A DNA stretch of 64,000 nucleotides from contig OZ246008.1 of the NCBI GenBank assembly GCA_965230525.1, forward strand, positions 1,488,001 to 1,552,000, written 5' to 3'. Source of the stretch: GCA-002733465 sp965230525. GTDB lineage: Bacteria; Pseudomonadota; Gammaproteobacteria; Enterobacterales; Kangiellaceae. The notes under the pieces were generated by a model, which did no database searches, had not been told where the DNA came from, and saw nothing but the letters and a program-made list of their open reading frames with translations. The translations under genes and the position numbers were made by a program. Below, in pieces: positions 26,526 to 35,296 of this stretch (position 1 is the stretch's first letter; each line of letters starts with the position of its first letter).

Positions 26526-27769
26526 TGAATGAATTAACACTGTTTTGGGGAAACAAAGAGAACCCAACGTTTTACTGGCAATTTACCAGTCAGGAAGAAA
26601 CGAGCAATGGGCAGACGGCACTGCACCAACTGGAAAGCCATGAAATACTAAAAGCCGATCTAAGTTGCATGGCAGAAATGGCTACTAATGCTAAAGTCAC
26701 CTTGGTTATTTCTTGCCAAGATGTTGTCTGCGCCAATGTCCAAGTACCTAACAAAGCGCAAAAATTACTCCGCAAAGCCGTACCCTTCATGCTAGAAGAT
26801 GACATTGCGACGCCGGTAGACCAATTGTTTTTTGCACTTGCGGATAAAGCTGATAAGTCTGGGCTTGCTGTAAGGGCAATTGACCGATATTACTTAGAGA
26901 GTATTCTTAACACTTTTAAGAGCGCAGAAATCAAGCTCAACCAATTACTAATTGATGGCGATTTAATTGCTAGGCCTGAACAAGGCTACAAAGTCTTTAT
27001 TGAGCAGCAAAATTGCTTGGTGGTAGACCAAGATAATCATCGCTGGCATTGTCACCAAGATGATTTTAGTTGGTTAATCCAAAAGCAACTTAATCAAACA
27101 GAAAGTGAAGATGAACTACCGATTGCTGTGCCGCTAGAAATTGTCTCTCAACAGGCAACCGATGAATTCGAACACCAACTGCCAGTGGGCCGCTTCGCTG
27201 TCGAAAGTCATCAAACTGACAATTACTATCAACAATTACTCGAAGAAAATGCCGCGCCACTAAATTTGTTACAAGCTGAATATGAGCCCGCCAAAGAGTC
27301 TTCTAAGCTTAAACAATTCGGATTAAAGGTTGCTTCAATCGTAGGTTTAGTATTGTTTTTCCATATTGTCTATCAGGGAGTAAATATTTATGTGCTGTCG
27401 GAGACGCAAGAAAACATCACAGCGCAAAAGCAAGCGCTCTTGAAACAAGCCTTTCCACGAAGTAAAAAGCCTAGCGAGAAAGATCTACGAATATATATGA
27501 AATCTCTCGGCGGTAGTACCGGTGAAGGTGGATTCTTAGAATTGCTGAGTACAGCGAGTGAGTCGCTAACAGACTTAACCAAGATATACCCTACCAACAT
27601 TAGTTATGACCGAGCTAAAAATGAATTACGAATGGATGTCATTGCTTCAGATTTGGTGGTGCTGGATAAATATGCGGAAGCCCTAAAACAAAGCGGACAC
27701 CAAGTTGAAAAGTCTTCTGAAACTCAGCGTGGGGATGGTTATTCGAGTCGACTTACAATTTCGCGTTAG
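26525..27769 (+). CDS. gspL: Type II secretion inner-membrane protein GspL
   Basis: Anchors GspE to the membrane. The 414 residues have a large cytoplasmic actin-like domain (about 1-250), a single membrane segment (about 265-290) and a small periplasmic ferredoxin-like domain. VPNKAQKLLRKAVPFMLED is the recognisable N-terminal block. It overlaps gspK by 1 nt and is followed by gspM after 82 nt. Confidence 0.93.
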   Translation: MNELTLFWGNKENPTFYWQFTSQEETSNGQTALHQLESHEILKADLSCMAEMATNAKVTLVISCQDVVCANVQVPNKAQKLLRKAVPFMLEDDIATPVDQLFFALADKADKSGLAVRAIDRYYLESILNTFKSAEIKLNQLLIDGDLIARPEQGYKVFIEQQNCLVVDQDNHRWHCHQDDFSWLIQKQLNQTESEDELPIAVPLEIVSQQATDEFEHQLPVGRFAVESHQTDNYYQQLLEENAAPLNLLQAEYEPAKESSKLKQFGLKVASIVGLVLFFHIVYQGVNIYVLSETQENITAQKQALLKQAFPRSKKPSEKDLRIYMKSLGGSTGEGGFLELLSTASESLTDLTKIYPTNISYDRAKNELRMDVIASDLVVLDKYAEALKQSGHQVEKSSETQRGDGYSSRLTISR

Positions 27770-27851
27770 CGGTTGAATAAAATAAATGAGCGAATGAGAA
27801 AAACTTTTTCGAAGAATCAAAAAAATGAAAATCAATTAGAGCAAAATAATT

Positions 27852-28328
27852 ATGGAACAACTAAAACATTGGTTTAACGGTTTAGACCAAAACGAGCAAA
27901 AAATCACATTGACAGCAGCCATCTTAGTGTCTTTATTGTTGCTTTATTTGTTAATTATTGAACCAATTAATGCAGCTGCCGAGCAACTATCAAGAGAAGT
28001 TGCGGCAAACCAAAAGTCACTCATTCGTATTAAACAACAAGTGCCTATTGTATTAGCAAGCAAGCGTTCTGGTGGTGGCAATGTTAGCGGTTTACCCTTG
28101 ACTTCAGTGGTTAATACAACAACCTCTAAGTACCAGCTTCCGGTTTCTCGACGGGACAGTAAAAGCCCCAACGAAATGCAAGTTTGGTTTGATAATGTGT
28201 CGTTTGATTCGTTTTTACAATGGGTCGCTGAAATCAATCAAAAGCATGGTGTTACAGTGACGTCGGTCAACGTACGTAGTCAAGATAGAAACGGCATCAC
28301 GAGCATAAATGTTAAATTATTAAAGTAA
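27852..28328 (+). CDS. gspM: Type II secretion protein GspM
   Basis: Bitopic inner-membrane partner of GspL, 158 residues. One membrane segment (about 17-38) follows a short cytoplasmic start (LDQNEQKITL), then a periplasmic domain. Size and position between gspL and gspN support the call. Confidence 0.9.
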   Translation: MEQLKHWFNGLDQNEQKITLTAAILVSLLLLYLLIIEPINAAAEQLSREVAANQKSLIRIKQQVPIVLASKRSGGGNVSGLPLTSVVNTTTSKYQLPVSRRDSKSPNEMQVWFDNVSFDSFLQWVAEINQKHGVTVTSVNVRSQDRNGITSINVKLLK

Positions 28329-28382
28329 TCAGTTGTATTATTGGTCAATCAAAACTGAGTCAAATAAACCTTTAGGAATTCC

Positions 28383-29129
28383 ATGAAAAATAAAGTCATT
28401 GTTTTATCTTTACTTTTTTTAGTATTTATTATTGCTTTAGCGCCAGCAAGGCTGGTTCAAAATCTACTTCCTAACAACAGCAATATTACTTTAGAAAACA
28501 TGTCTGGCAGTGTGTGGTCAGGTTCCGTTGAAAAAGCGTCTGCACATGGTTGGGAGCTTGCAGGAATTGATTATCAAATTAGTTTTTTGAATTTGCTGCT
28601 GGCTTCTGCGGCCGGCGATGTCAGCATTGGTAAAGGTGATGTTGTGGGGGATTTTGATTTCTCTGCAAGCGATGCTAAAAATCTTTCGCTCAGTAATGCG
28701 AATCTTGAGACAACTGCCGACAAGCTCGCTACTTTAATTCCGTTTCCTGGTATCGAACTTGAAGGTGATCTTTCAACTCAAGCATTTGAAGCCACGCTAA
28801 CCGAGCAAAAAATAACTCATTTGGCGGGAACGACCAGTTGGAAAAATGCAATTGTTACCGTTAATAAGCAGCGTTGGGAATTAGGTGAGTTCACCGTTGA
28901 ATGGACAACAAATGATAGCGATCAACAAATATTAGGACGACTAAAAAAGACTAAAAACCTATTGCAATTAGAAGGTAATGTTTCTCTAAATGCATCAGGC
29001 GTTCTAGAATTTAATGGAAGCATAAGTAGTGCGACGGACCGAAACCTATATACAGCCCTTTCACTATTTGCCAATGGCAAGGTTGAACTTGGTCGTTTAC
29101 CGATAAAGTTCAAAAAGAAGATACAGTAA
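28383..29129 (+). CDS. gspN: Type II secretion protein GspN
   Basis: The 248 residues start with a signal or anchor segment (about 4-22), then ARLVQNLLP and SGSVWSGS, as in GspN. GspN is present in only some type II systems and is often dispensable. It is the last gsp gene. No strong terminator was found before yrfG. Confidence 0.88.
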   Translation: MKNKVIVLSLLFLVFIIALAPARLVQNLLPNNSNITLENMSGSVWSGSVEKASAHGWELAGIDYQISFLNLLLASAAGDVSIGKGDVVGDFDFSASDAKNLSLSNANLETTADKLATLIPFPGIELEGDLSTQAFEATLTEQKITHLAGTTSWKNAIVTVNKQRWELGEFTVEWTTNDSDQQILGRLKKTKNLLQLEGNVSLNASGVLEFNGSISSATDRNLYTALSLFANGKVELGRLPIKFKKKIQ

Positions 29130-29194
29130 ATACTTTTGTTCTGTGTTGAATCTTAGCATTCAAATAGTCGAACTAATAAAGTCGGAAAGGTATT

Positions 29195-29854
29195 TTGGAT
29201 AAGATTACGCTGCCTTGGGAATCAATTGATTGTGTTTTGCTTGATATGGATGGCACACTGCTTGATTTACATTTCGATAATTACTTTTGGTTGGAATATT
29301 TACCGCGCTATCTCGCCAAGCTTCAGCAGCGACAATTAATTGATTGTCGTCAACAATTAGAGACCTTGGCCGAAAGTGTCGCGGGAACTTTAGATTGGTA
29401 TTGCTTAGACTACTGGAGCGAGCAACTTGCGCTTGATATTCCGAAAATTAAGCTGGAGCTAAGTGACAAGATTGCGTTTAGACCTAATACAATTGCCTTT
29501 CTGGAAAGTCTAAATCAGCGGGGTAAGCGAGTAATTCTAGCAACCAACGCACATCCAAAAACCCTTGAACTTAAGCTGATGAAAGCCGATTTTGCACGTT
29601 ATTTCGAATATCTATCGAGTTCACATGATATTGGCTATCCCAAAGAGTCACAATGCTACTGGAAGAAACTTATGCAGCAATTCAAGCTTGACCCGGAGCA
29701 ATGCTTGTTTATTGATGATAGTGTTACGGTATTGCAATCTGCTCAAGATTTTGGAATTGGACATATCTTGGCAGTAGCGCAGCCCGATATGAGTAAAAAT
29801 CCTCGAGATTGTTCGCCATTTACTGGAATTCAAAATTTTAGTCAGTTAATCTAG
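29195..29854 (+). CDS. yrfG: HAD-family GMP/IMP nucleotidase YrfG
   Basis: Haloacid-dehalogenase-fold 5'-nucleotidase of 219 residues. Motif I DMDGTLLDL holds the nucleophile Asp, motif II is ILATNAH, and motif IV is LFIDDS. The N terminus LPWESIDCVLLDMDG is close to E. coli YrfG, which acts on GMP and IMP. The start is a TTG with GGAAAGG just upstream. It lies in the gsp-yrfG-nudE-cysQ order common in gammaproteobacteria. Confidence 0.87.
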   Translation: MDKITLPWESIDCVLLDMDGTLLDLHFDNYFWLEYLPRYLAKLQQRQLIDCRQQLETLAESVAGTLDWYCLDYWSEQLALDIPKIKLELSDKIAFRPNTIAFLESLNQRGKRVILATNAHPKTLELKLMKADFARYFEYLSSSHDIGYPKESQCYWKKLMQQFKLDPEQCLFIDDSVTVLQSAQDFGIGHILAVAQPDMSKNPRDCSPFTGIQNFSQLI

Positions 29855-30026
29855 CGACTAGCCAACGTCATGCAACGCCGTAAACGGCAAAACGTTATCT
29901 GACTTAGCTACACCGGCTGGGCTCAAACATTATCTTGGCATTAGTTACGGCTAGTTTGAATGTCCACAGCAAATTTTTGTAACCAATAGCTACTGAAATT
30001 TAAGCTTTATACGAGGTAGCTTTTGA

Positions 30027-30053
30027 ATGATGTCGTCGCTTTATTATGAATAA
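30027..30053 (+). CDS. Possible eight-codon leader peptide coupled to nudE
   Basis: A tiny frame (MMSSLYYE) has GAGG 10 nt upstream of its ATG. Its stop overlaps the nudE start as ATGAATAA. The nudE ATG itself has no ribosome-binding site, and an in-frame stop lies at 30028, so ribosomes finishing the minicistron could re-initiate at nudE. This is an inference from geometry only. Confidence 0.35.
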   Translation: MMSSLYYE

Positions 30054-30612
30054 GAAGTCTAAGATTACCAGCAAGCCGAAAATACTTAAGCAGCAGAGTA
30101 TTGCTAAAACGCGAGTATTTAATGTTGAACAGTTAGAATTGGAATTTTCTAACGGCGAACAAAGAACTTATGAACGATTGGTTTCTGGACCCAACGGCGC
30201 GGTTATGATCGTCCCTATTTTAAACAACAAAACAATCTTGTTGATCAGAGAATACTCCGCTGGTACACACGACTACCAGTTAGCCTTTCCCAAGGGCTTA
30301 ATGGAACCAGGGGAAACGCCAGAGCAAGCGGCAAATCGTGAGCTAAAAGAAGAGGTTGGGTTTGGTGCAAGAAAATTTTTCGCTCTCAAATCAATGTCGC
30401 TGGCACCGGGCTATTTTACCCATCGCATGAATTTAGTGTTAGCTGAAGATCTATTTCCGGAGTCTTTGCAAGGAGATGAGCCAGAGCCGCTAGAAATTGT
30501 GCATTGGCCACTGGAAGAGATTGATGCGATCTTAGAGCAAGAGGACTTCACCGAGGCTCGCTCTATTGCGGCGCTTTTTCTCGCAAAACAGTTCTTACAA
30601 CAAGCTGACTAG
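30046..30612 (+). CDS. nudE: Nudix hydrolase NudE (ADP compounds hydrolase)
   Basis: Hydrolyses nucleoside-diphosphate compounds such as ADP-ribose, Ap3A and NADH. The 188 residues contain the Nudix box GLMEPGETPEQAANRELKEE followed by VG, with all catalytic Glu residues. IREYSAGTHDYQLAFPKG precedes it, as in NudE. It lies between yrfG and cysQ. The start lacks a clear ribosome-binding site (see the leader peptide at 30027). Confidence 0.93.
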   Translation: MNKKSKITSKPKILKQQSIAKTRVFNVEQLELEFSNGEQRTYERLVSGPNGAVMIVPILNNKTILLIREYSAGTHDYQLAFPKGLMEPGETPEQAANRELKEEVGFGARKFFALKSMSLAPGYFTHRMNLVLAEDLFPESLQGDEPEPLEIVHWPLEEIDAILEQEDFTEARSIAALFLAKQFLQQAD

Positions 30613-30704
30613 CCGCTTAACGCGACTCTAACATGACTAAAGTTGCTATTAGAATAAACGCTAGTTTTCTAAATAATTAAACCGAAACAATAAAAAGGGA
30701 TGAA

Positions 30705-31523
30705 ATGCAAACGTTATTAAATGATGTTATTAAAGTGGCCAAGCAAGCCGGAGATGCTATTCTTGAGATTTACAACTCGGATGATTTTGATGTCCAGCTT
30801 AAAGGTGACGACTCACCCTTAACGAAAGCAGACCTTGCTGCGCATAATGTAATTGTTAGTTTTCTAGAGGCACAATATAGTCACATACCTTGCCTATCAG
30901 AAGAAAGTTCGGGAATTACTTTTGAACAACGCAAGCAGTGGTCCGAACTATTTATTATTGACCCATTGGACGGCACCAAAGAGTTTATCGCTCGCAACGG
31001 CGAATTTACCGTCAATATTGCATTGGTAAAAAACGGTAAGTGTGTTCTTGGTGTTATTTATGTGCCCGTCGCAGATGTGCTCTATTATGCAGCAGATGGA
31101 ATCGGCGCATTTAAGCAAGAGCAAAATCACCCAGCTGAAAAAATCCAAGTCAGATCATTATTGCAAAAAGAGGGTCATAATCATTTTACCGTTGTAGCAA
31201 GTCGTCGACACGGGCTCGACAAAGTAGAAACCTTGTGTCAAAACTTTGCCAGTTATGACCTGACGAGTCGCGGAAGCTCTTTGAAAATGTGTATGGTCGC
31301 CGAAGGAAGCGCCGATTTCTATCCTCGCTTAGCATTAACATCTGAGTGGGATACTGCAGCGGCACAAGCTATTGTTGAGCAAGCGGGTGGTAAAATTGTT
31401 CAGTTGGATTTCTCTGAAATGACATACAATCAAAAAGAAAATATACTAAATCCATTTTTTCTAGTACTTGGCGACCCCCAGTTTGACTGGCAAAAAGAAA
31501 TCGTAATACCAAAACTCGATTAA
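30705..31523 (+). CDS. cysQ: 3'(2'),5'-bisphosphate nucleotidase CysQ
   Basis: Removes the 3'-phosphate from PAP, a by-product of sulfate assimilation. The 272 residues carry the inositol-monophosphatase-fold metal motifs DPLDGTKEF and WDTAAAQAI and an upstream SEES Glu pair. An AAGGGATGA site precedes the ATG. Member of the gsp-yrfG-nudE-cysQ block. Confidence 0.94.
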   Translation: MQTLLNDVIKVAKQAGDAILEIYNSDDFDVQLKGDDSPLTKADLAAHNVIVSFLEAQYSHIPCLSEESSGITFEQRKQWSELFIIDPLDGTKEFIARNGEFTVNIALVKNGKCVLGVIYVPVADVLYYAADGIGAFKQEQNHPAEKIQVRSLLQKEGHNHFTVVASRRHGLDKVETLCQNFASYDLTSRGSSLKMCMVAEGSADFYPRLALTSEWDTAAAQAIVEQAGGKIVQLDFSEMTYNQKENILNPFFLVLGDPQFDWQKEIVIPKLD

Positions 31524-31574
31524 GATGTTCAGAAATATTCTGAATAGTGAAACAAAAAGATAAAAAAACGAAAC

Positions 31575-31614
31575 ATAAATACATAAATACATAAATACAT
31601 AAATACATAAATAC
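31575..31614. repeat. Five perfect tandem copies of an 8-bp unit
   Basis: ATAAATAC is repeated exactly five times in the 174-bp gap between cysQ and the S9 peptidase gene. The unit length is not a multiple of three and the array lies upstream of a gene, so length changes could alter promoter spacing. No promoter was identified around it. Confidence 0.95.
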
Positions 31615-31697
31615 AGAACAAACAGGGCTAAGTACAACCATTGGGAGTATGTGACTAATTTAGTCACTTAAAAACTAACGGAAAGAGGGTGACATTA

Positions 31698-33752
31698 ATG
31701 TTTAAGAAGCTATCAATCATAACGCTAGCCATACTTATGGTGGCGTTTAATTTTCAAACGCTAGCCAAGCAGAAAAAGCAATTTTCTCTAAAGCAACTGG
31801 TTGAAACGAAGTCAGTTATTGGCTTAGAAGTATCACCCAATGGTCAACATTTTGCTTACTTAGTTAAAGTACCAAGAGAAGTCTATGTGGATGAGGATGG
31901 CGAGCATTTTGTCGAACTATTCGTTTCCGATCGGCAAGGTAATACTCGGCCATTTGTCACTGGCAAAAAACGAATTGCTAGCATTCAATGGGGAGCTAAT
32001 AATCGTCACATCTACTTTCTAGCCAAGCGAGATGAAGATAAGTTTGCAAGTATTTATAAAATTGCAGTTGACGGAGGTGAGGCACAAAAAGTGATCAGTG
32101 CGCCAAATAATATCAGTGCTTTTAGTGTTAATCGCAACGAAACTAAGCTCGTTTATATCGCTAAACCCAAAGCAGATAAAAATAAAGATAAGCTAAAGAA
32201 GAAAGGATTGAAAGCAAAGGTTTATGAAGAGGCTGACAAATATAAGTCAGCTTACTTTGTTGACTTAAAAGATCCTAAGTCTCCTCACATTCAGCTCGAT
32301 TCGGCAGAGCACTTTTTATCAGTTCAATTTAATCCTCAAAATGACAAGGTACTGGTTCTAACAACGCCCACACCGTTAATAGATGACCGGTATGTTGCCT
32401 CTCGCTATAAAGTTATGGAAACTGATGGAGAGCTGGTTGCTCAGTTTAAAACGGAGGGTAAGCTCGGTGACGCACGCTGGTCGCCGGATGGAGAGAAAGT
32501 CGCTATTATCGGTGCTGAGGATAAACATGACCCAGCAACGGGCCGGTTGTTTTTAGGTGAAGTCGCCTCTGAAAAAGTGCGCGAACTAAATAAAGGTTAC
32601 CTAGGTCAAGTTAAAGATATTCAATGGCGATCAGATTACCAATTGACCTATCTAGGTCATGTGGGAACAAAGAGCGAAGTCGCGACCATAAATTTAGATA
32701 GTGGCAAAACAGAACAATTCATTGCACCAGGAAATGAAGTTATCTTTGAGCTTCGAGCTAGTCACTCTGGAAAAATTTTACTAGGTGTGGCAAGTTCTGA
32801 TTCACATCCTAATGAAGTGTTTGATTTAAGTGATGGTAAGCTGACAAAACAATCATCTTCAAACCAGTGGCTAGAGAAGGCTAAATTACCAGAGCAAAAA
32901 ACCATAAGCTTTAAAGCCAGAGACGGAGTCGAAATTCAAGGCGTTTTGATCTATCCAATGAATTACTCCAAGCGCAAACGATACCCCTTGATTATGATGG
33001 TTCACGGTGGTCCGGAAGCGCACGTCAGTGATGCGTGGTTAGATCGTTATTCATACCCAATCAAATATGCAGCGGAAAGAGGTTATGCCGTTTTCCTACC
33101 TAATTATCGAGGCAGTACGGGGCGTGGCGTTGAGTTTTCTAAAATGGGTCAAGCTGATTATGCCGGAGCAGAGTTTAATGACCTAGTCGATGCGATCGCT
33201 CATCTTTCTGAAATTGGTTTGGTCGATAAAAAACGAGTCGGTATCACCGGTGGTTCTTATGGTGGTTATGCATCAGCATGGGCGGCTACAGCATTAAGTG
33301 AGCACTTTGCTGCGAGCGTGATGTTTGTTGGAATATCAAATCAATTATCCAAATTTGGTACGACTGATATTCCGAAAGAAATGCATAATGTGCATGCCAG
33401 AAATTATCCATGGGACAAATGGCAATGGATGTTAGAGCGCAGCCCAATTTATCATACCGACAAAGCAAAGACTCCCATCTTAATTATGCATGGTGAAAAA
33501 GATACTCGAGTTCACCCTAGTCAGTCGATGGAGCTTTATCGCTACATCAAAACCCGAACCGATACACCGGTAAGATTAGTCTTTTATCCCGACGAACCTC
33601 ATGGAAATAAAAAAAGTGCATCGCAACTAGACTACGCCATCCGGTTAATGCGATGGATGGATTTTTACCTTAAAGGTAAGAACAAAGGCAAAAAAATGCC
33701 ACCGTATGAAATTGATCATGGCAAATCCTTAAAAGAAAAAGACGAGAAGTAG
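31698..33752 (+). CDS. Exported S9-family prolyl oligopeptidase / acylaminoacyl-peptidase-like protease
   Basis: Serine peptidase of 684 residues. The ATG at 31698 has GAGGGTG upstream and opens a signal peptide (about 1-24, ending QTLA); a GTG 9 nt earlier is less likely. An N-terminal beta-propeller (TolB-like blades such as WSPDGEKVAI) gates a C-terminal alpha/beta-hydrolase. The nucleophile Ser is in GGSYGGY (about 520), the Asp in GEKDTRVH (about 601) and the His in DEPHG (about 633). It probably digests peptides in the periplasm or outside the cell. A repeat array lies upstream and a REP-like element downstream. Confidence 0.92.
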   Translation: MFKKLSIITLAILMVAFNFQTLAKQKKQFSLKQLVETKSVIGLEVSPNGQHFAYLVKVPREVYVDEDGEHFVELFVSDRQGNTRPFVTGKKRIASIQWGANNRHIYFLAKRDEDKFASIYKIAVDGGEAQKVISAPNNISAFSVNRNETKLVYIAKPKADKNKDKLKKKGLKAKVYEEADKYKSAYFVDLKDPKSPHIQLDSAEHFLSVQFNPQNDKVLVLTTPTPLIDDRYVASRYKVMETDGELVAQFKTEGKLGDARWSPDGEKVAIIGAEDKHDPATGRLFLGEVASEKVRELNKGYLGQVKDIQWRSDYQLTYLGHVGTKSEVATINLDSGKTEQFIAPGNEVIFELRASHSGKILLGVASSDSHPNEVFDLSDGKLTKQSSSNQWLEKAKLPEQKTISFKARDGVEIQGVLIYPMNYSKRKRYPLIMMVHGGPEAHVSDAWLDRYSYPIKYAAERGYAVFLPNYRGSTGRGVEFSKMGQADYAGAEFNDLVDAIAHLSEIGLVDKKRVGITGGSYGGYASAWAATALSEHFAASVMFVGISNQLSKFGTTDIPKEMHNVHARNYPWDKWQWMLERSPIYHTDKAKTPILIMHGEKDTRVHPSQSMELYRYIKTRTDTPVRLVFYPDEPHGNKKSASQLDYAIRLMRWMDFYLKGKNKGKKMPPYEIDHGKSLKEKDEK

Positions 33753-33757
33753 AGGTT

Positions 33758-33845
33758 TCTCGTTCCCACACTGCAGCGTGGAATTGCATATGGGTGCCAA
33801 AAGTTGAATGAGGTATGAGTTCCCACGCGGAAACGTGGGAACTAG
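33758..33845. repeat. REP-like element, copy A
   Basis: Begins CTCGTTCCCAC and ends with a hairpin of 9-bp stem (GTTCCCACG / CGTGGGAAC, 33819-33842). A direct copy lies at 34707-34780. It follows the S9 peptidase stop and could also stabilise or end that transcript. Confidence 0.85.
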
Positions 33846-33902
33846 TTGATTAGTAGGCAATAACCTAAGTGGAAGTTTTGTTTAGAACAAAGGAAAAAAC
33901 AA

Positions 33903-34679
33903 ATGAATTCAACGAAATTTGAAAATTGTTTAATGGCGGTATTTGGCTTAAGTCTAGTCTTGATGACTGGATGTAACAGCGAGTCGGTTGAATCCGAAGA
34001 TATCCAAACCTCTGGTATTTGGGCAAAGATGGAAGTCAATGCGCGAGAAGACCAAAGAAGTCGAGTGGTCGTTGAGCTGAATGTTGGTGGAGAATTTGGA
34101 ACCAATGTGGAATTGTCTGATGGTGAATATTTAGAAGTCGAAGCAGGAGGCGTTGTAAAGCGACTCGATGAAGATACTGATATTCTAGATATTGATTACC
34201 AAGCCTATATGGATGTTGTGGAGTCGGATACGTTGTTTACTATTCGGTTTTATCGCAGTAATGGAGAAAATATTGTTAATTCTACAGGGAGACTGCCGAC
34301 CACCTTTGATATCACCAATCCGCAAGACAATACTCAATTTGGATTATCTGAGAGTGTTTTACTCACTTGGGCTCCCAGCCGTGATGGACAAAGCATTCAT
34401 TTATATTCAGGGGTTACTTGTACAAACACAGAAGGAAATAGAACAACCAGCGCCACCTCATTTGATATCGATGATGATGGTCAATATGAATATGATATTT
34501 CTGGTAATGATTTATTTACCAATGGAACTGCAGGGTTAAACACTTCAGCGCTTTGTGACTTGAATTTGAGGTTAGAGCGAGAGAGTTCTGGGGTGATTGA
34601 CCCGGCATTTGATTCTGGTGGTGAATTTAAAACGACCCAAACCAGAAAGACGATTGGTTTATCTGTAAACCTCGAGTAG
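33903..34679 (+). CDS. Hypothetical lipoprotein
   Basis: 258 residues with no recognised family. A signal peptide ends in the lipobox LMTGC (Cys about 24), so it is likely lipid-anchored. The mature part is acidic and beta-rich. It contains DIDDDGQYEYD, a calcium-loop-like Asp cluster (about 185-195), and one Cys pair (GVTC and SALC) that could form a disulfide. It stands alone, bracketed by two direct copies of a REP-like element. Function unknown. Confidence 0.75.
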   Translation: MNSTKFENCLMAVFGLSLVLMTGCNSESVESEDIQTSGIWAKMEVNAREDQRSRVVVELNVGGEFGTNVELSDGEYLEVEAGGVVKRLDEDTDILDIDYQAYMDVVESDTLFTIRFYRSNGENIVNSTGRLPTTFDITNPQDNTQFGLSESVLLTWAPSRDGQSIHLYSGVTCTNTEGNRTTSATSFDIDDDGQYEYDISGNDLFTNGTAGLNTSALCDLNLRLERESSGVIDPAFDSGGEFKTTQTRKTIGLSVNLE

Positions 34680-34706
34680 TGCTTTTACGTTAATGCCACT
34701 ATTCTT

Positions 34707-34780
34707 TCTCGTTCCCACGCTCCAGATAGGGATGAAGGTTGAGTGAGGTATGAGTTCCCACGCGGGAGCGTGGGAACTAG
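34707..34780. repeat. REP-like element, copy B
   Basis: Direct copy of 33758-33845, a little shorter. The hairpin is GTTCCCACG / CGTGGGAAC (34754-34777) with a CGGGAG loop. It lies between the lipoprotein gene and the convergent 166-residue gene, so it may also work as a terminator. Confidence 0.85.
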
Positions 34781-34789
34781 AAAAAGCGC

Positions 34790-35290
34790 TTAACAAAACT
34801 GATTCGCAATTTTTTTAAGATCATCTAGCAAACCATCTTTAAGCATGTAGCGTGGAATCTGCCAACTCTGAGTGGATCGTGTATCAATATAGTTTGAGCG
34901 GCTACTATTCCAAACCCTGTAACCAGGCACGTTTTCAGCACAGCAATGCATCATCACGTTAATGCCAACTTTTTCGCCTTCAAATTCTGCTGATACGCTG
35001 CGCTCAAAATCGGATAGCCCTCCCTCAGAAGGCTTCTTCCAAAAGCCGTTTTCTATTCGATCAATAATCCATGGGAGTGAGGATAACGGAAACTCTTCTT
35101 GAGTTTGACTCCAAACTTTGTCTATTTTATCGAAATACTTAGTAGAGATAATCAATAAATTTTGCTTTAGGATGAGAAAAGTTTTCTCGTCAGGAAACAT
35201 TTCATAATGAATTGGAAATAAGAGTTTTTCGTCGGATAGTAAATTTTCTGGGTCGATAACTCCTAATGGCTCTTTTCTATTCTCTTGCAT
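34790..35290 (-). CDS. Hypothetical protein, possible immunity protein
   Basis: 166 residues, no family recognised, no signal peptide or membrane segment. It is rich in aromatic and acidic residues and has a CC pair (MMHCCAEN). It starts 6 nt after the larger gene 35297-36469 on the same strand. A small cytosolic protein directly behind a larger modular one fits the usual toxin-immunity order, but no motif proves it. It is next to a REP-like repeat. Confidence 0.6.
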   Translation of the reverse strand: MQENRKEPLGVIDPENLLSDEKLLFPIHYEMFPDEKTFLILKQNLLIISTKYFDKIDKVWSQTQEEFPLSSLPWIIDRIENGFWKKPSEGGLSDFERSVSAEFEGEKVGINVMMHCCAENVPGYRVWNSSRSNYIDTRSTQSWQIPRYMLKDGLLDDLKKIANQFC

Positions 35291-35296
35291 ATTTTA

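Noticed and set aside
31575..31614. CRISPR array
   Set aside because: The units are only 8 bp, directly abutting and without spacers, and no cas gene is present.
31369..31667. Minus-strand open frames with a repeating Tyr/Met/Cys/Leu pattern
   Set aside because: They are translations of the 8-bp tandem array and the 3' end of cysQ, not genes.
33758..34780. Insertion sequence or composite transposon
   Set aside because: The flanking repeats are short hairpins in direct orientation and there is no transposase between or beside them.
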